64,000 nt of DNA from contig NC_058163.1 in the NCBI RefSeq assembly GCF_020080835.1, positions 2,887,318 to 2,951,317 of the forward strand, written 5' to 3'. The translations under genes and the position numbers were made by a program. This document shows, piece by piece, positions 12,601 through 25,700 of the stretch (position 1 is its first letter; each line of letters starts with the position of its first letter). This stretch comes from Cotesia glomerata (lineage: Eukaryota > Arthropoda > Insecta > Hymenoptera > Braconidae). The notes below the pieces were generated by a model that saw only the letters and a program-made list of their open reading frames with translations, was not told the origin of the DNA and ran no database searches.

Positions 12601-15600
12601 TAACAGAGCCTGAGTGTACCGTGAGGGGATGGAAAATTATAGGGTGGGAAAATAAAAGAGGGAGAAATAAGAAGGAGTGAGTAACTGAGTAAAAGTGAGT
12701 ATAGCTGTGAGTAGTCTTCGGATCGATGCTCAAACGCTATAGTCCAGGGTGCAGCTCTACCTACGTAGAGTCACTCACACAAAGTACCTGCTGTAGCGGA
12801 TAGGAATCGAGGTAGCGCTAGCCAGGCTTGGAGCTTGCCAGGTCCGTAGAGCTTTCCTGGCATACCACAACCGTTACCTCGACTCGAACTCTACTCCACT
12901 CGGTTTATTGATCGCAGCCCATCCACGGCCGAAGAACACAAGGAACTAGGGAACCGAGGAACTCTCTAATGCTACGGAAAATATCGGAGACCTTGTCTTA
13001 TACTGTAGAAAAATTCGGGATTATTTTTTATTGATTTTAGAATTATTTATTGATTTATTCACCCGACAAGTTTTCATTATTGACATTTTAAATTATAAAT
13101 TAATTTATTGAATTTTTTTTTTTAATAGAACTAAAATTATTGTTTTAAAATAATTATATTATTTTAATGTTTATTAATTAGTAAGATACAAGGAAAAATT
13201 GTAATTATGCAGAAGTGGGGCTTAAAATAAAATAAAAAATCGAAAAATTGATTTTTTTTTTTTTTCAAATTATTCATGAAAATTAATTTAGCAGATATTT
13301 GATAATTTTAAGAATTTTTTTTAACAAATAAATTATAGCAAAAAAAAAGTAGAAAAAAAATTGATGTATAGAAATTTTAAAAAATAAAAAATGCTATTTT
13401 TTAAAAATAATTTTTTGGAAAAAATTTATTTGTTAAAAAATATTAAAAAATGGTTAAGTGACTGCTAACTTTAATGTCATACATAGTTATTCTTCACGGC
13501 GAATTTATGATAAAAATTATGAAAATTAAATATTTTGTTTTTTTTTTTATTTGAAAATTAAAAAATTTTCAAATTATGATATTCTGAATTTTTTTTTATA
13601 ATTTATTTTATTTTTATCGCTTTTTAAGGAAAAAAATATTTCAATAACCGGAAAAAATAGCATCGTGACCATTTCATTAAAAAACACCTAAAATCGTAAA
13701 TTTTTAACTTTCAAATGAAAAAAAAACATAAAAATATTTAATTTTCATACTTTTTATCATTTTTATCATAAATCCGCAGTAAAGAAGAACATTTTGAAAA
13801 TAAAAATATTCAAATGATCAATTTTTTTATTTTTTACACTCAAAAATAGGACGAGCATCACTTTTTCATAATTACCGGAAAAATTAATATTCACTGTAAA
13901 AATTTTGGGGATGATTTTTAATTGATTTATTCAGTTAGATTAATTTTATTCTAATTGAAATTAATATTTAAAATAAATTTTAAATATTTAACAAAAATTG
14001 CATCTATTTTTTCTTATTTCTACAAGAATTTTCCGATAAATTCTCTCTTTAAATAAATTATTTGCTAAGAAATTTCAAAAATTATCATGTAAGTTAATTT
14101 CAGTGAAGTAATTAATTTCATTTAAATTTAGTAATGTTAATAATTTGTTTTGTTTAACTTTTTACGTTAAATTTATTTATAAAAAAAAATAATTTTTATT
14201 GAAATTTAGTTTAATGTTCCAGATAAATTTTTAAAAATTACAATTAATATTTCCAAACTTAAACTTTTAATAAATTATTTAAAGTATTTGTCATTAATTT
14301 TGCAATCAAAATCTTGTTGAAGCTAATTAAAATTTATTCTAAAAAACTCCTGATTTTTTACAGTGTAAATTCTCCTTTCTTTTCTGTCAATACTCTTTCA
14401 TAAGTTATTATTAATAAATTAATATTTAATTTAACTTGATTTTAATTAATTACTTAATTTGTCATTTCTGTTGATCCAGGTTGCTGCTTTGTCACCTTCT
14501 ACACAAGAAGAGCGGCGCTCGCGGCTCAAAATGCACTTCACAATATAAAAATTTTCAACGGAGTAAGTGCTCTCTTTTATAAATCCATTATTTTTTATTT
14601 TATTTTATTTATTTATTTTTTTTTTCAAGGCTTCTTTTCTCAAGAGTTTAGAAAATTGTGTAGGGACTAAATAAATTTTTTTAAATTTCCGCTGGCGGTA
14701 CTGAAACTAATCTATTTAGTGATAGACAATCACTAAAGTTTTCCTTAATTTCCTACAGCGTTAAATCTAATTTACTGTTTTATAGAATCAATTTCCTGTT
14801 TATTAGATTTATTTTTTTATCTTTAGAACAATCTTAGATGAAAAAAAAAACATAAAAATATAAATTTATATAATTTTGCAGAATTGACTAAATTCTTTAT
14901 TATTTTTAAACCTTTTTTTTTAAACATTAAAATTAACTTTCTAAATTTTTTTATTTATTTATTTTGTCTATATTATTAAGAAAATAAGAAAAATTTTGTC
15001 TTCAAGATAGTCATATGATAAAATCGGTTTTTTTGGTGAAATTTAGTGTCATTGCAAAGGTCTTGACTGGAATTTGTGCCTTTTCAAGGTTTCATATCAT
15101 TCTCACCGATAGTCAATTTATTATGATAGGTATTTAGGCTGAATTCGAAAATGCTCTATCTCTAGATACATAATTAAGAAATTACCTTGTATCTTGTAAA
15201 ATATTGACATTTTTAAAGATATAAGCTCATCTCGATGTTACACTCATCAAGACCTTTCATTTGAGTACCCACATCAATTTTTCATATATTTATATATTTT
15301 ATATATGTATATATAATAAATATATCAAAAATGCATGTGGGTACTCAAATGAAAGCTCTTGATGAGTGTAACATCAAGATGAGCTTACATCTTTAAAAAT
15401 ATCAATCATTTAGAAATGACCTTGTATCTTGTTAATTACTGACATTTTTAAAGATATAAGCTCACCCCAATATTACACTCATCAAGACCTTTCATTTGAG
15501 TACCTAAATGCATTTTTCATATATTTATATATATTTTATATATATATATGTATATATGAAAAATATACGAGAATGCATGTGGGTACTCAAATGAAAGCTC

Positions 15601-18600
15601 TTGATGAGTGTAATATCAAGATGAGCTCACATCTTTAAAAATATCAATAATTAACAAATGACCTTGTATCTTGTGAAATATTGACATTTTTGAAGATATA
15701 AGCTCACCCCGACATTACACTCATCAAAACCTTTCATTTGAGTACCCACATCAATTTTTCATATATTTTATATATTTATATATATATGAATATATGAAAA
15801 ATATATGAAAATGCATGTGGCTACTCAAATGAAAGCTCTTGATGATTGAAACATCAAGATGAGCTTATATCTTTAAAAATGTTAATATTTAAGAAAGTAC
15901 AGTGCAATTTTACAAAATTCATTATTTAATGAAGCAAAATTTTATTTATTTATTCATAGTGACTGCAAGGTTGTTATTTTATTTTATGATTAAAAAATAT
16001 AAATTCGTACATAATTAATAAAATCAATTATAAAATTCCTCAAAAAAAAAAATAAAAATTTCATAAAAATACAATTTTATCTCGATTAAATAACTTTTTT
16101 TTAATTCAAAAATTCTTAAAAATCATTTCCTTGGTTCAAAATTTTTCTTCTAAAGAATTAATCAAATTTTTTCATCATACTTAAAAAAATTTTCATTTTA
16201 TAAAACCAAATTTTTCTAATTTTTCTTTCAAAAAGTTTTCAATAAAAAAATAAAAATTTCCTATTTTAAACAAAAATTAATAAAACAATTATCTTCCTCA
16301 AATTTCATCTTTTTACAATTAAATAAATAAAAAATTTCCCAACTTCCTGAAAAAAATTTCCTTCCGATTTACCATCAGCGTAAAAATCCAGCTTACAATC
16401 TCATTCGTCGAATGCCGCCACCGTATTGTCTAATGATAAATTGCGATGACAAATGAAGATACCTCGGACTCTCCCGATAAAAAACTACTGAGAATAATTG
16501 CAATTACTTTACCTCTCAATTAGTCACCACTCATAAATCATAACTCATAATTATCCTAGCTAGAATAAAATTAAAAAAAAAATCAATACCAATTATCAAG
16601 CTTGAAAACTAAAAAAAGTAAATAATTATTTCAGATGCATCGACCTGTCCAAATGAAGCCGGCAGACAGTGGCCACCGGAACGGTAAGTTACCTAAATTC
16701 AATTAGCATGTGTATGTGTTTTACATTAATTATAACAACCGTTTGTGTATGTGTATGTACATGTAACACATATTACTAAATCATCCATGTTTAATAAAAT
16801 CTTATCTAATCTCTTCCATGGCTTCCAACCCAACTACTAACAAATCGGCCTACATATCACATATTACATATAACATATAACATATGATAAAAAATAAAAA
16901 AAAAACATTAACAATGCTCGTATGTTTATCAGTAGGTCCAGTACAGGTAGAAAGAACGTGTAGCGAAAGACATGCAGCGTGGAATGAAACCACGGCTAAA
17001 AATACCCTGACATTTTGTTTATTTCTGATCACGCTCGCAAGGGCTCTACTTATTTTTCGGCTTACATTTACAATCGGATGTTTAGTTTTAATTGAATCCT
17101 AAATGGAAAAATTTTAGAAAAAAATTTTGAAAATTTTAAACCTTATTAAGAAAAATTTGATGTTTAAAATATAGACAAACTTTTAGTTTTTTTTTTTTAA
17201 TATATTTAACAAGCCGGTATTTTGTAAAATCATATTGTAAAGCGCGATTTTATGCTTTGCAGAAATTTCTGAAGCAATTAAATTGTAAAATTAGGGAAGA
17301 TTATAAATCTGAATTTTATAAAAATTATATTAAATTTGACTAGCGAATTTACAGAAAAATTGTAAAAAACAAATTAAATTTAGATATAGACTATTGATTT
17401 TTTTAATATAAAATTTTTCGTATAAAGAAAGAAAAATTTCTTGTCTGGAGAACAAAATTCTTGGCTCAAGAAAATTTTCGGCCGCCTGAAAGAAGACCGA
17501 AGTTGCGTTGGGTGAAGTAAAAATTATTCTTGAAATTCTATTCTTGGAAGAAGTTATTTTTTCTTAATTCTATCATAAATACTTGATACAATAAATTTTT
17601 GTATTTGATCAAGATTTTTAGATACTTTAGGGAAGTATCGCCACCTACTTCAGCTGAGAAAAAAATTTTTTCACCTTGAGAAAATTTTTCTCTTGAATAT
17701 TTGATACCCTTTTTATATTATTTTAGCGTGCAATTATACATATTGAATGAAAAAAAAATGATTCATTATTATTTAATCTTCCCATTTGACATGTTAATTA
17801 ATAAAAATATTAATGAAAATTTACTTCTATCTTTATATTTAATTTTTTGAAGCAAGAGAGAAATTTTCTCAAGACAAAAAAATTAACTTCTATCAAGAAC
17901 TAAATTTTTTGGAGCTTCGAGGCTGAATTTTCTCAAAACAACAAGATTTTCTTGACTTAAATAAATTTTCTTGGATCAAGATACGTATTTCTTAAAGCAA
18001 GAGAATTAATTTTTGGAATAAGTGAAATTTGTCAAAAAAAAAATTTTTTTTCCGCTCAAGAAAATAATTAGGAAGAAAAATATTTTCTAGGCTCAAGTGA
18101 ACGTTTTTTTCTGTGCGAAGTTGTATTGGCCGAAGTAAAAATTTTATAACTTCAATTTTTGAATTTTAAATTCAAATTTTGGATAAAGGATGAAAGATTG
18201 ATAATGAACTTTTTTGTAGGAAAATATATTCAATATTTAACCCAGAATTTTGAATTAAAACTTAAAAAATCAAAATTAAAATTTAATTTTTGAAAATATA
18301 ATAAATTACCTTGATGATAAATTTTCTTGGATCAAGATACGTATTTTTTAAAGCAAGAGAATTAATTTTTGAAATGAGTGAAATTTGTCAAAAAAAAATT
18401 TTTTTTTCGCTCAAGAAAATAATTAAGAAGAAAAATATTTTCTTGGCTCAAATGAGCCTTTTTTTCTGTGTAGTTTTTAAAAGTTTAAAGTACTAATTGT
18501 GCCTAAAGTATTGAAGATACAAAAAAAATGATTTCTTGTAAAGGATTAAATTTTCTACAAAAAATATCTTGTCAATTTTATTATATCTTTGACCATTGAG

Positions 18601-19684
18601 CAAGAATTTTTAAAATAAACCAAATTTTCACCATCTCGAATAATTTATAAACTAACAAATTTTTTTTTTAGTTCAAAATTACTCATAAATTTTATTTAAA
18701 ATTCCTATAAGATTTTATTTCCTATAAGAATGAAAACTAAGTTAGCTGACATTTAAAAATTTTTAAGATTTTTTTTCATTAAAAAAATGATTACAAAAAA
18801 ATTTCATTTGAAAAAAACTGTAAGTGCAATTTTTTTAAAATATTTTTTTTGTTCTAATTTAATTATTAAAAAAAATCAAAGAATTATAAACGTCGGCTAA
18901 CTTTAGTATCATAAAAACATCAATTTTTGGAGCAAGAGGCTGAATTTTTTCTAAACAACAATAAATTTTCTTGAATCAAGATACGTATTTTTTAAAGCAA
19001 GAGAATTAATTTTTGGAATAAATGAAATTTCTTGTCAAAAAAAAATATTTTCTTCCTGATTTTTATATAATACAAAATTCTTTCTTTTTTTTAAAAGAAT
19101 ATCTCTTTTTCCTACTAAATTTACAGAAAAATCGTAAGAAATTAAATTTTCTACATAAAAAGTCTCTAAAAAAGTCGCTAAGTTTAAACTTAATATTTCA
19201 AACCGAAATTTTTCTTAACTAAGGTTTAAAAAAAATTTTTTTCAACAATTTTTTAACTAAGGTTTAAAATAAAAACTTTTCAACAATTTCTCAAAAATTC
19301 CCAGAAAAATAAATATATATATTAAATTACACATGGTCGACAAATTAACAACGATAAGCTTAAGAATAACTAAGCTAAGCCGATAAGATATGATAACGAA
19401 TTTGGTAAATGAAAAAAAAAATTTGTTTTGGTACAACCTGTGTTACATGTTATGTGTTACATGTTGTATGAACACGCATGCTAGGTACGACTATTGTTGC
19501 TGTTAAAAGTAATATATTTATAAAATCTCCATATGTGAGTTGGTTTAAGACCATAAATATGTATGTGTCCCTCTCTTTGTGTGCACGGTAACTTTAAGAG
19601 CGGGAAGGGGGCAAGAGTACAAACAGACTTAACTGACTAAACAGTTAAATATATATGTGTGACATGTGTGTACGTGTTTATATA

Positions 19685-19763
<79 letters not shown>

Positions 19764-22700
19764 GTCGCAACGTGTGTGTGGTGTATAATAGAGTATGAGA
19801 AAGAAAAAGAAAGACAAAATAAAATAAAGGTATGCGTATGATGTCGCGACGATGAACGATCCGCTCACTTGTTGAGTGTTAGGAGTACGTCGTAAGAGTG
19901 CACTCAGTCTACGTCTATTATTTTTTGTAATTACTGCACACGGTGCAGACTTACTTACGAGACTTACGCTACTAACTTACTTATCGTCGGTTTTCTATCC
20001 GCGAAATCTCGGTTGGAAAATTTTTAAATAATTTTTAAAAAATTGTGCAATTTAAAAATTACCTACTGCAAAATTTTGCGGAAAGATTATTTTGTTGCGC
20101 AACGACATGAGTGCTGTGTGGATTTTTTTTAAAGAATAATTATTGTCTGGGGGGGCCACGGCGCCTATTTGCGAGGGAGACATCAATGCCGAACTCGCGC
20201 CCTGTATTATATGTGGCACGTGGCATCGCGGTGCAGGGAATTAGATATATGTATATTTATAATATGAATTGTGATAAGTGTTAATTTGAATTAACAACAC
20301 AGAGGGCGTGTTTAGTGATACAGGCTTTGTAATAGATATGTTATATATTATATGTGTTGTATTTTAGATTTAATCGGGCTTTCTTCACTTTGTTGTTATT
20401 GTTGGTTTGTTGGTTGGTTGGTTTTATTAGTTTGTTATTTTCTGGAGGAGTAAGACAAGATTTTTATCAGTGGACTTATTAGAAGTTTGCATGATCATGG
20501 CTATGAAGAGCAAAAAACAGTACGGTGGTGTCGCACATGTTAGTGCTGGTAGTCAGTATCCTGCTATTAATCAGACTTATTGGGCGCCACAGTCTCAGAC
20601 TGTACCCTACTCGCTTCCAGGTATGCTACCCCCTTTTTTATTATCATGGGGAATTTTGATGACACTAATGTTAGCCGACATCTAAAAATTTTTGGAATTT
20701 TTTTTTATTAAAAAAATTATTACAAAAAAATTTTTTGAAAATTTTCACGAGTAAAAAATTTTAAAAACTGTAAATGCTTTTTTTTTAAAATAGTTTTTTC
20801 TTCTAATTTAATTATAAAAAAAAATTAAAAAATTAAAACCGTCGGTTAACTTTAGTATCATGGAATTTTGATGAAAATTAAGTTAGCCGACACTAAAAAA
20901 TTTTTGTTTTTTTTTTTTTTAATTTAAAATTAAAACTAAAAAACTATTTTTAAAAAATTCCACGGATAATTTTTAAAATTTTCTACCTGTGAAAATTTTT
21001 GTTTTCATTTTTTAAAAATTATTTTACATTAAAATAAATTATCAAAATTTTCAAATGTCGGCTAATTTAATTTTCATGGATTTTGGGTTAATTTGAATTT
21101 TTTTTTGGATCAAATTTTGAGAAATTAATTTATTTTGTTTTAAGTAAAATTTTTGGATATTACAAATTTTTTTTGGAGTAGAAATATTTTAAAAAATTTA
21201 TTATTATTATTTTTATGCAATTTTTTGATAAAAATTAAATTAGCCGACATTTTAAAATTTTTATAAGTTATTTTATTGGAAAATAATTTTTAAAAAATGA
21301 AAAAAAAAATTTTCACATGTAGAAAATTTTAAAAATTATACGTCCAATTTTTTAAAAAATATTTTTTTAATTCTAATTTGATTAATAAAAAAATCAAAAC
21401 TTGTTGAGTGTCTAATTTTAGCATCATAATTTTTTGGTAATTTTGGTTTTTATTTTTGGAGAAATTTTGAGAAATTAATTTATTTTGATTTAAGTAAAAT
21501 TTTTAGTTTTTATTACAAATTTTTTTTGGAGTAGTAATATTTTTAAAAATTTATTATTATTATTTTTATGTAATTTTTTGGTATTTTTAGAGAAATTTTG
21601 CGAAATTAATATATTTTTTTTTAAATAAAATTTTTGGTTTTTATTACAAATTTTTTTTGGAGTAAGAAATATTTAAAAAAATTAATTATTATTTTTATGT
21701 AATTTTTTGGTGAATATTTACAAGTGAGGTTAACTATTTTAATTTTTAATTTTTTGAACAAAATTTCTATTTGATTTTATTGATATATTTTTTTTAAATA
21801 CATAAAAAAATGAACATTATAAAAAATAAGTTGATTATCACAATTTTAACAAATTTTCAAAAAAATTTATAAATTTTTTAGAAAATTGTGAATTTTTTTT
21901 TTAAATAGTTCGTTTTTTTTATGTACTTTTCAAAAAAATATATATTAAAAATATCAAAAAACGATAAAATAGAAATTTTATCCAATAACATAAGAGCCAA
22001 AATTCTTTCCAACTTTGAAGGTAAACTTTGAAGGTAAAAAAAAGCTATCGAAATCTTTATTTTTTTCTTTTACGACATTTTTTATCATAAACGTGCCGTA
22101 AAAACAAGCAGAATAAAAAAAAATTGAAAACGTTAATTTTTTACCTAGATATGGCCAAAAATACGTTTAATCCCACTTGTAAATAATTACCGAAAATAAT
22201 TTTGTTTAAAGTAAAATTTTTAGTTTTTATTACAAATTTCTTTTGGAGTAGAAAAATTTATTATTATTATTTTTATGTAATTTTTTTTTAAGTTTACAAT
22301 TACTTAGAAAATTTACAAAATTCTTTTCTTCACTAGAATTAATTTTTTTCGTTTATTGAATATTTTTTTTCGAATTAATTGATTTTTGTCTGTAATTATA
22401 ATTGTTATATTAAATTTTTAAATTTGATATTTTAATACCCTGAGGATATTAACCTACTTCTATGTACTACTTATTGATTTTATTTCTCTATGAAAAATTT
22501 TCTTCCAAGTATTCTAAATTTTGTAAATTTAGTTCTTCTAAAAAATTATTATTATTATTTAAGATTTTTTTTCCGAACTCAAAATTACTCAGAAATTTTT
22601 TATAAACAAATTTCACTACTAAAATTTTTGTTTCCATTTTTTCAAAACATTATTTAAAATTTTTTTATACATTTAAAAAAATTTTGAGCTCCAATTAATT

Positions 22701-25700
22701 TATCAAAGATCCCAAATTTATTTTTAATTGTATAAAATTTTTAGTTTGTTCAAAAAAATTATTTTTTGTTGTAATAATTATAACTTTTTAAATCTTCTTC
22801 TTAATTTTGGCTCCAAAATTTTTTAAAAAATTTATTTGAACTAATAAAATATTTTCAAAAATCAAAAAATTGTTTTCAACAAAAATTATCAAAAATTTAT
22901 TATTATTTTTCTATTAACTTTAAAGTAACTCAAAATTTTTCTACATAAATTTCAAATTTTATTTTTTTTATTAAAAAAAAAAATTTATTTCAGTACTAAA
23001 AATAATAATAAGTACTTAAAAAAAAATTACTCGCTCCTACAAATAGTAAAAAAAATTTACTATTATTTTTCCATCAACTTTAAAGTAACTCAAAATTTTT
23101 CTACATAAAAATAAATTTCAAATTTTATTTTTTTTTTATAAAAAAAAAATTTATTTTACTACTAAATAATTTAAATAATTACTTGATTTAAAAAACAATA
23201 CTTGCGCCTACAAATAATCAAGATCCACAGTGTAAATGATTAACAGATGTATACAATAATAAATAATAATAATATCTTCTTCTACCTATACTAGTATCTA
23301 TTAATAAATATTAGACAGTAGAGTAAGCATTTGTAAGTACTTGTACTTGTATTAGTATTTGTATGGACGATGATAAACCTATAGCCCAAGCCGAGGCCTT
23401 CAAGATACCTCCCTCCACAGTCTCCCTACGTTACAATCCATATTAGCACATATAAGCGAGGTATTTACGCAATTTGCATGTAATGTAAGCGGCATATCGT
23501 TGTCTGTTATTAAATAATTCATTATCATTATCATTATTATATTTATATTCATGTTCATTTCATTCACATCATTTATCATACATCATACATCATACATCAT
23601 AGTTATAAATATTAAATATTTAATAATTAAATTTAAAAATTATCCGATTTTAAAATTAATAAAAGTAAATAAATTTTAAGGTTTAGTGTAACTATTTAGT
23701 ATGTAAGAAATGGTGCATCCCGTCGTTACTAAACGAGTATGCACAGCACACACCGGAAGAAGTAAAAAGAGTATTATAAATCCCGCACACGCAGTACAGG
23801 GTTCGATTTCTACTTGAATACTAATTTTATATTAATGTATTATTGTGTCAATTTTTTTATTAAATATTTTTTTTTATTATTTGGTTTTGGTGTGTTTATT
23901 TTTTTTGGCGGCTTAGTGGCATTAAATAATAATTATTATTGTTATGAATTTAATAAAATTTTATGTAAATAAATTTAAAATTTAGGCGAGGTAATTAAAT
24001 AGGAAATTTTGGTGATTGACTGATTGCAGATCGGAAGCTATTTGTTGGCATGCTGTCAAAGAAGTACAGCGAAAATGATGTAAGAAACATGTTTGACGTT
24101 TATGGCGCAATTGAAGAGTGCTCGGTATTGAGGGATAATAGTACCGGGCAAAGCAGAGGATGTGCCTTTGTTACATTTGCAACTAAACAGCATGCCATTA
24201 ATGCTATTAAAGCACTCCATCATTCCCGTACAATGGAGGTAATGTCACTTATTATTGTTATATTATTGTAATTACTGTTGTCACAATTGCTGGTTGGGAA
24301 AGGACAACTTCTTTGGGTTATTATTATTGTTCTTCGTTTTCTTTTGGGTATTATTTTCGTGACTTGGGAATTGTTAAGTCACCGGATTTTTAATTTCAGG
24401 ATTACTTATGCTGACGTTTGCTAGATTATTTTAATCTGTTGTGACAGAATTTATTTATTTTTATTTAATTTGGGATTGAGATAATTTATATTATTTTGAT
24501 TTTTAGTGTTGAAGAAGAGAAAATTTTTATTATTTAGTTTTTTTAATAAATTAATAATTAAATTATTTTTCAAAAATTTTAAAAATGTAATTAAGGAAAA
24601 ATAACAATTTTTTTGAGAATTTTTTAATGATTATTGTACTTAATATTCTTACTTTATTTTGTAATTAGAAATTTTTATTCAAATTTATTTTATAAAGAAT
24701 GCCAAACTTTTTATTATAATCTATATTATTAAGAAAAATTTTGTCTCCAAGATAGTCATATGATAAAATCATATTCCATTCAAAAATGCTCTATCTTTAA
24801 ATACATAATTAAGAAATTACCTTGTATCTTGTGAAATATTGACATTTTTAAAAATATAAGCTCATCCCGATGTTACACTTCTCGAGACCTTTCATTTGAG
24901 TACCCACATCAATTTTTCATATATTTATATATTTTATATAAATGTATATATGAAAAATATATCAAAATGCATGTGGGTACTCAAATGAAAGCTCTTGATG
25001 AGCGTAACATCAGGATGAGCTTACATCTTTAAAAATATCAATAATTAAGAAATTACCTTGGATCTTGTGAACTATTGACATTTTTAAAGATATAAGCTCA
25101 TCTTGACATTATACTCATTGAGACCTTTCATTTGAGTACCCACATCAATTTTTCATATATTTATATATTTTATATATATGTATATATGAAAAATATATCA
25201 AAATACATGTGGGTACTCAAATGAAAGCTCTTAATGAGTGTAACATCAGGATGAGCTTATATCTTTAAAAACGTCAATATTTAAGAAAGTACAGTGAAAT
25301 TTAACAAAAGTCATTATTTAATAAAGCTAAATTTTAATTTTTTATCGTTCACAAGTCACGACAATCACATAGTGACTGCAAAATTGTAGGTTTTGATTGT
25401 TCAATTTAGATAATTGTTTTTTTTCTAATTAAAATAATTTCTGTAAAGAAGTCAAATTAGTTTAAAATAAAATTTTGGTCTTAGGTTTATTTTAATGAAG
25501 ACTTTTTAAAATAATGTCAAATTTTGATTGAAGTGAATTTTTTGTTAATTTTTTAATTTAAAAATTTCTGAATGATTTTATTTTATAAATTATAATTCTG
25601 TTTATATGTTCTATTTTTAATAATTAAAAAATTAGATCAAAAATTAATTTTTTAATTAAAAATCAATAATAAATATTAAGATTTGTACGTACTATTTTTA

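Larger units (their letters stand above)
9198..14479 (+). other. CELF intron 2
   Basis: A 5.3-kb intron packed with mobile DNA: MITE family C (9375-10013), its flank shared with intron 4, a family B MITE (11099-12332) split by a palindromic-module Helitron (11167-12205), a GC-richer structured patch (12600-12985) and a family E2 fragment near 13270-13490. The stretch 10290-11080 has no recognised element. Confidence 0.7.
16684..24029 (+). other. CELF intron 4, including an internal promoter region
   Basis: The longest intron (7.3 kb). It contains TGTATG-rich sequence just after exon 4 (16705-16770), a unique stretch at 16900-17060, a rearranged duplicate of intron 2 sequence (17423-18722), family E MITEs (18729-18912 and a run at 20659-21430), a (TA)n tract, a promoter-like region (about 19440-20490) with an alternative first exon, MITE family I copy 3, and a complex stretch at 23320-23800. 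Confidence 0.7.

Noticed and set aside
12780..12900. Possible tRNA in the GC-rich patch of intron 2
   Set aside because: Stems are visible but no four-arm tRNA fold with A-box and B-box consensus could be placed. No tRNA or rRNA was found elsewhere in the window.
11395..15638. Short frames such as MSTIDIFKDISSSQYYT and MLITDIFKDISSPQYYT
   Set aside because: They lie wholly in the palindromic modules of Helitron copies A1 and A2 and recur only because the modules do.
16850..17102. Overlapping 60-72-codon frames on both strands in intron 4
   Set aside because: Unique sequence of normal composition but no recognisable protein and no suitable splice phase for CELF. Treated as intronic.
18118..18314. 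A duplicated exon of CELF in intron 4
   Set aside because: Only the last seven bases of exon 2 are included, and in inverted orientation, so it has no coding value.
19629..19868. Tyr-Ile repeat frames in both strands
   Set aside because: Translation of a (TA)n microsatellite. The same applies to 44897-45085.
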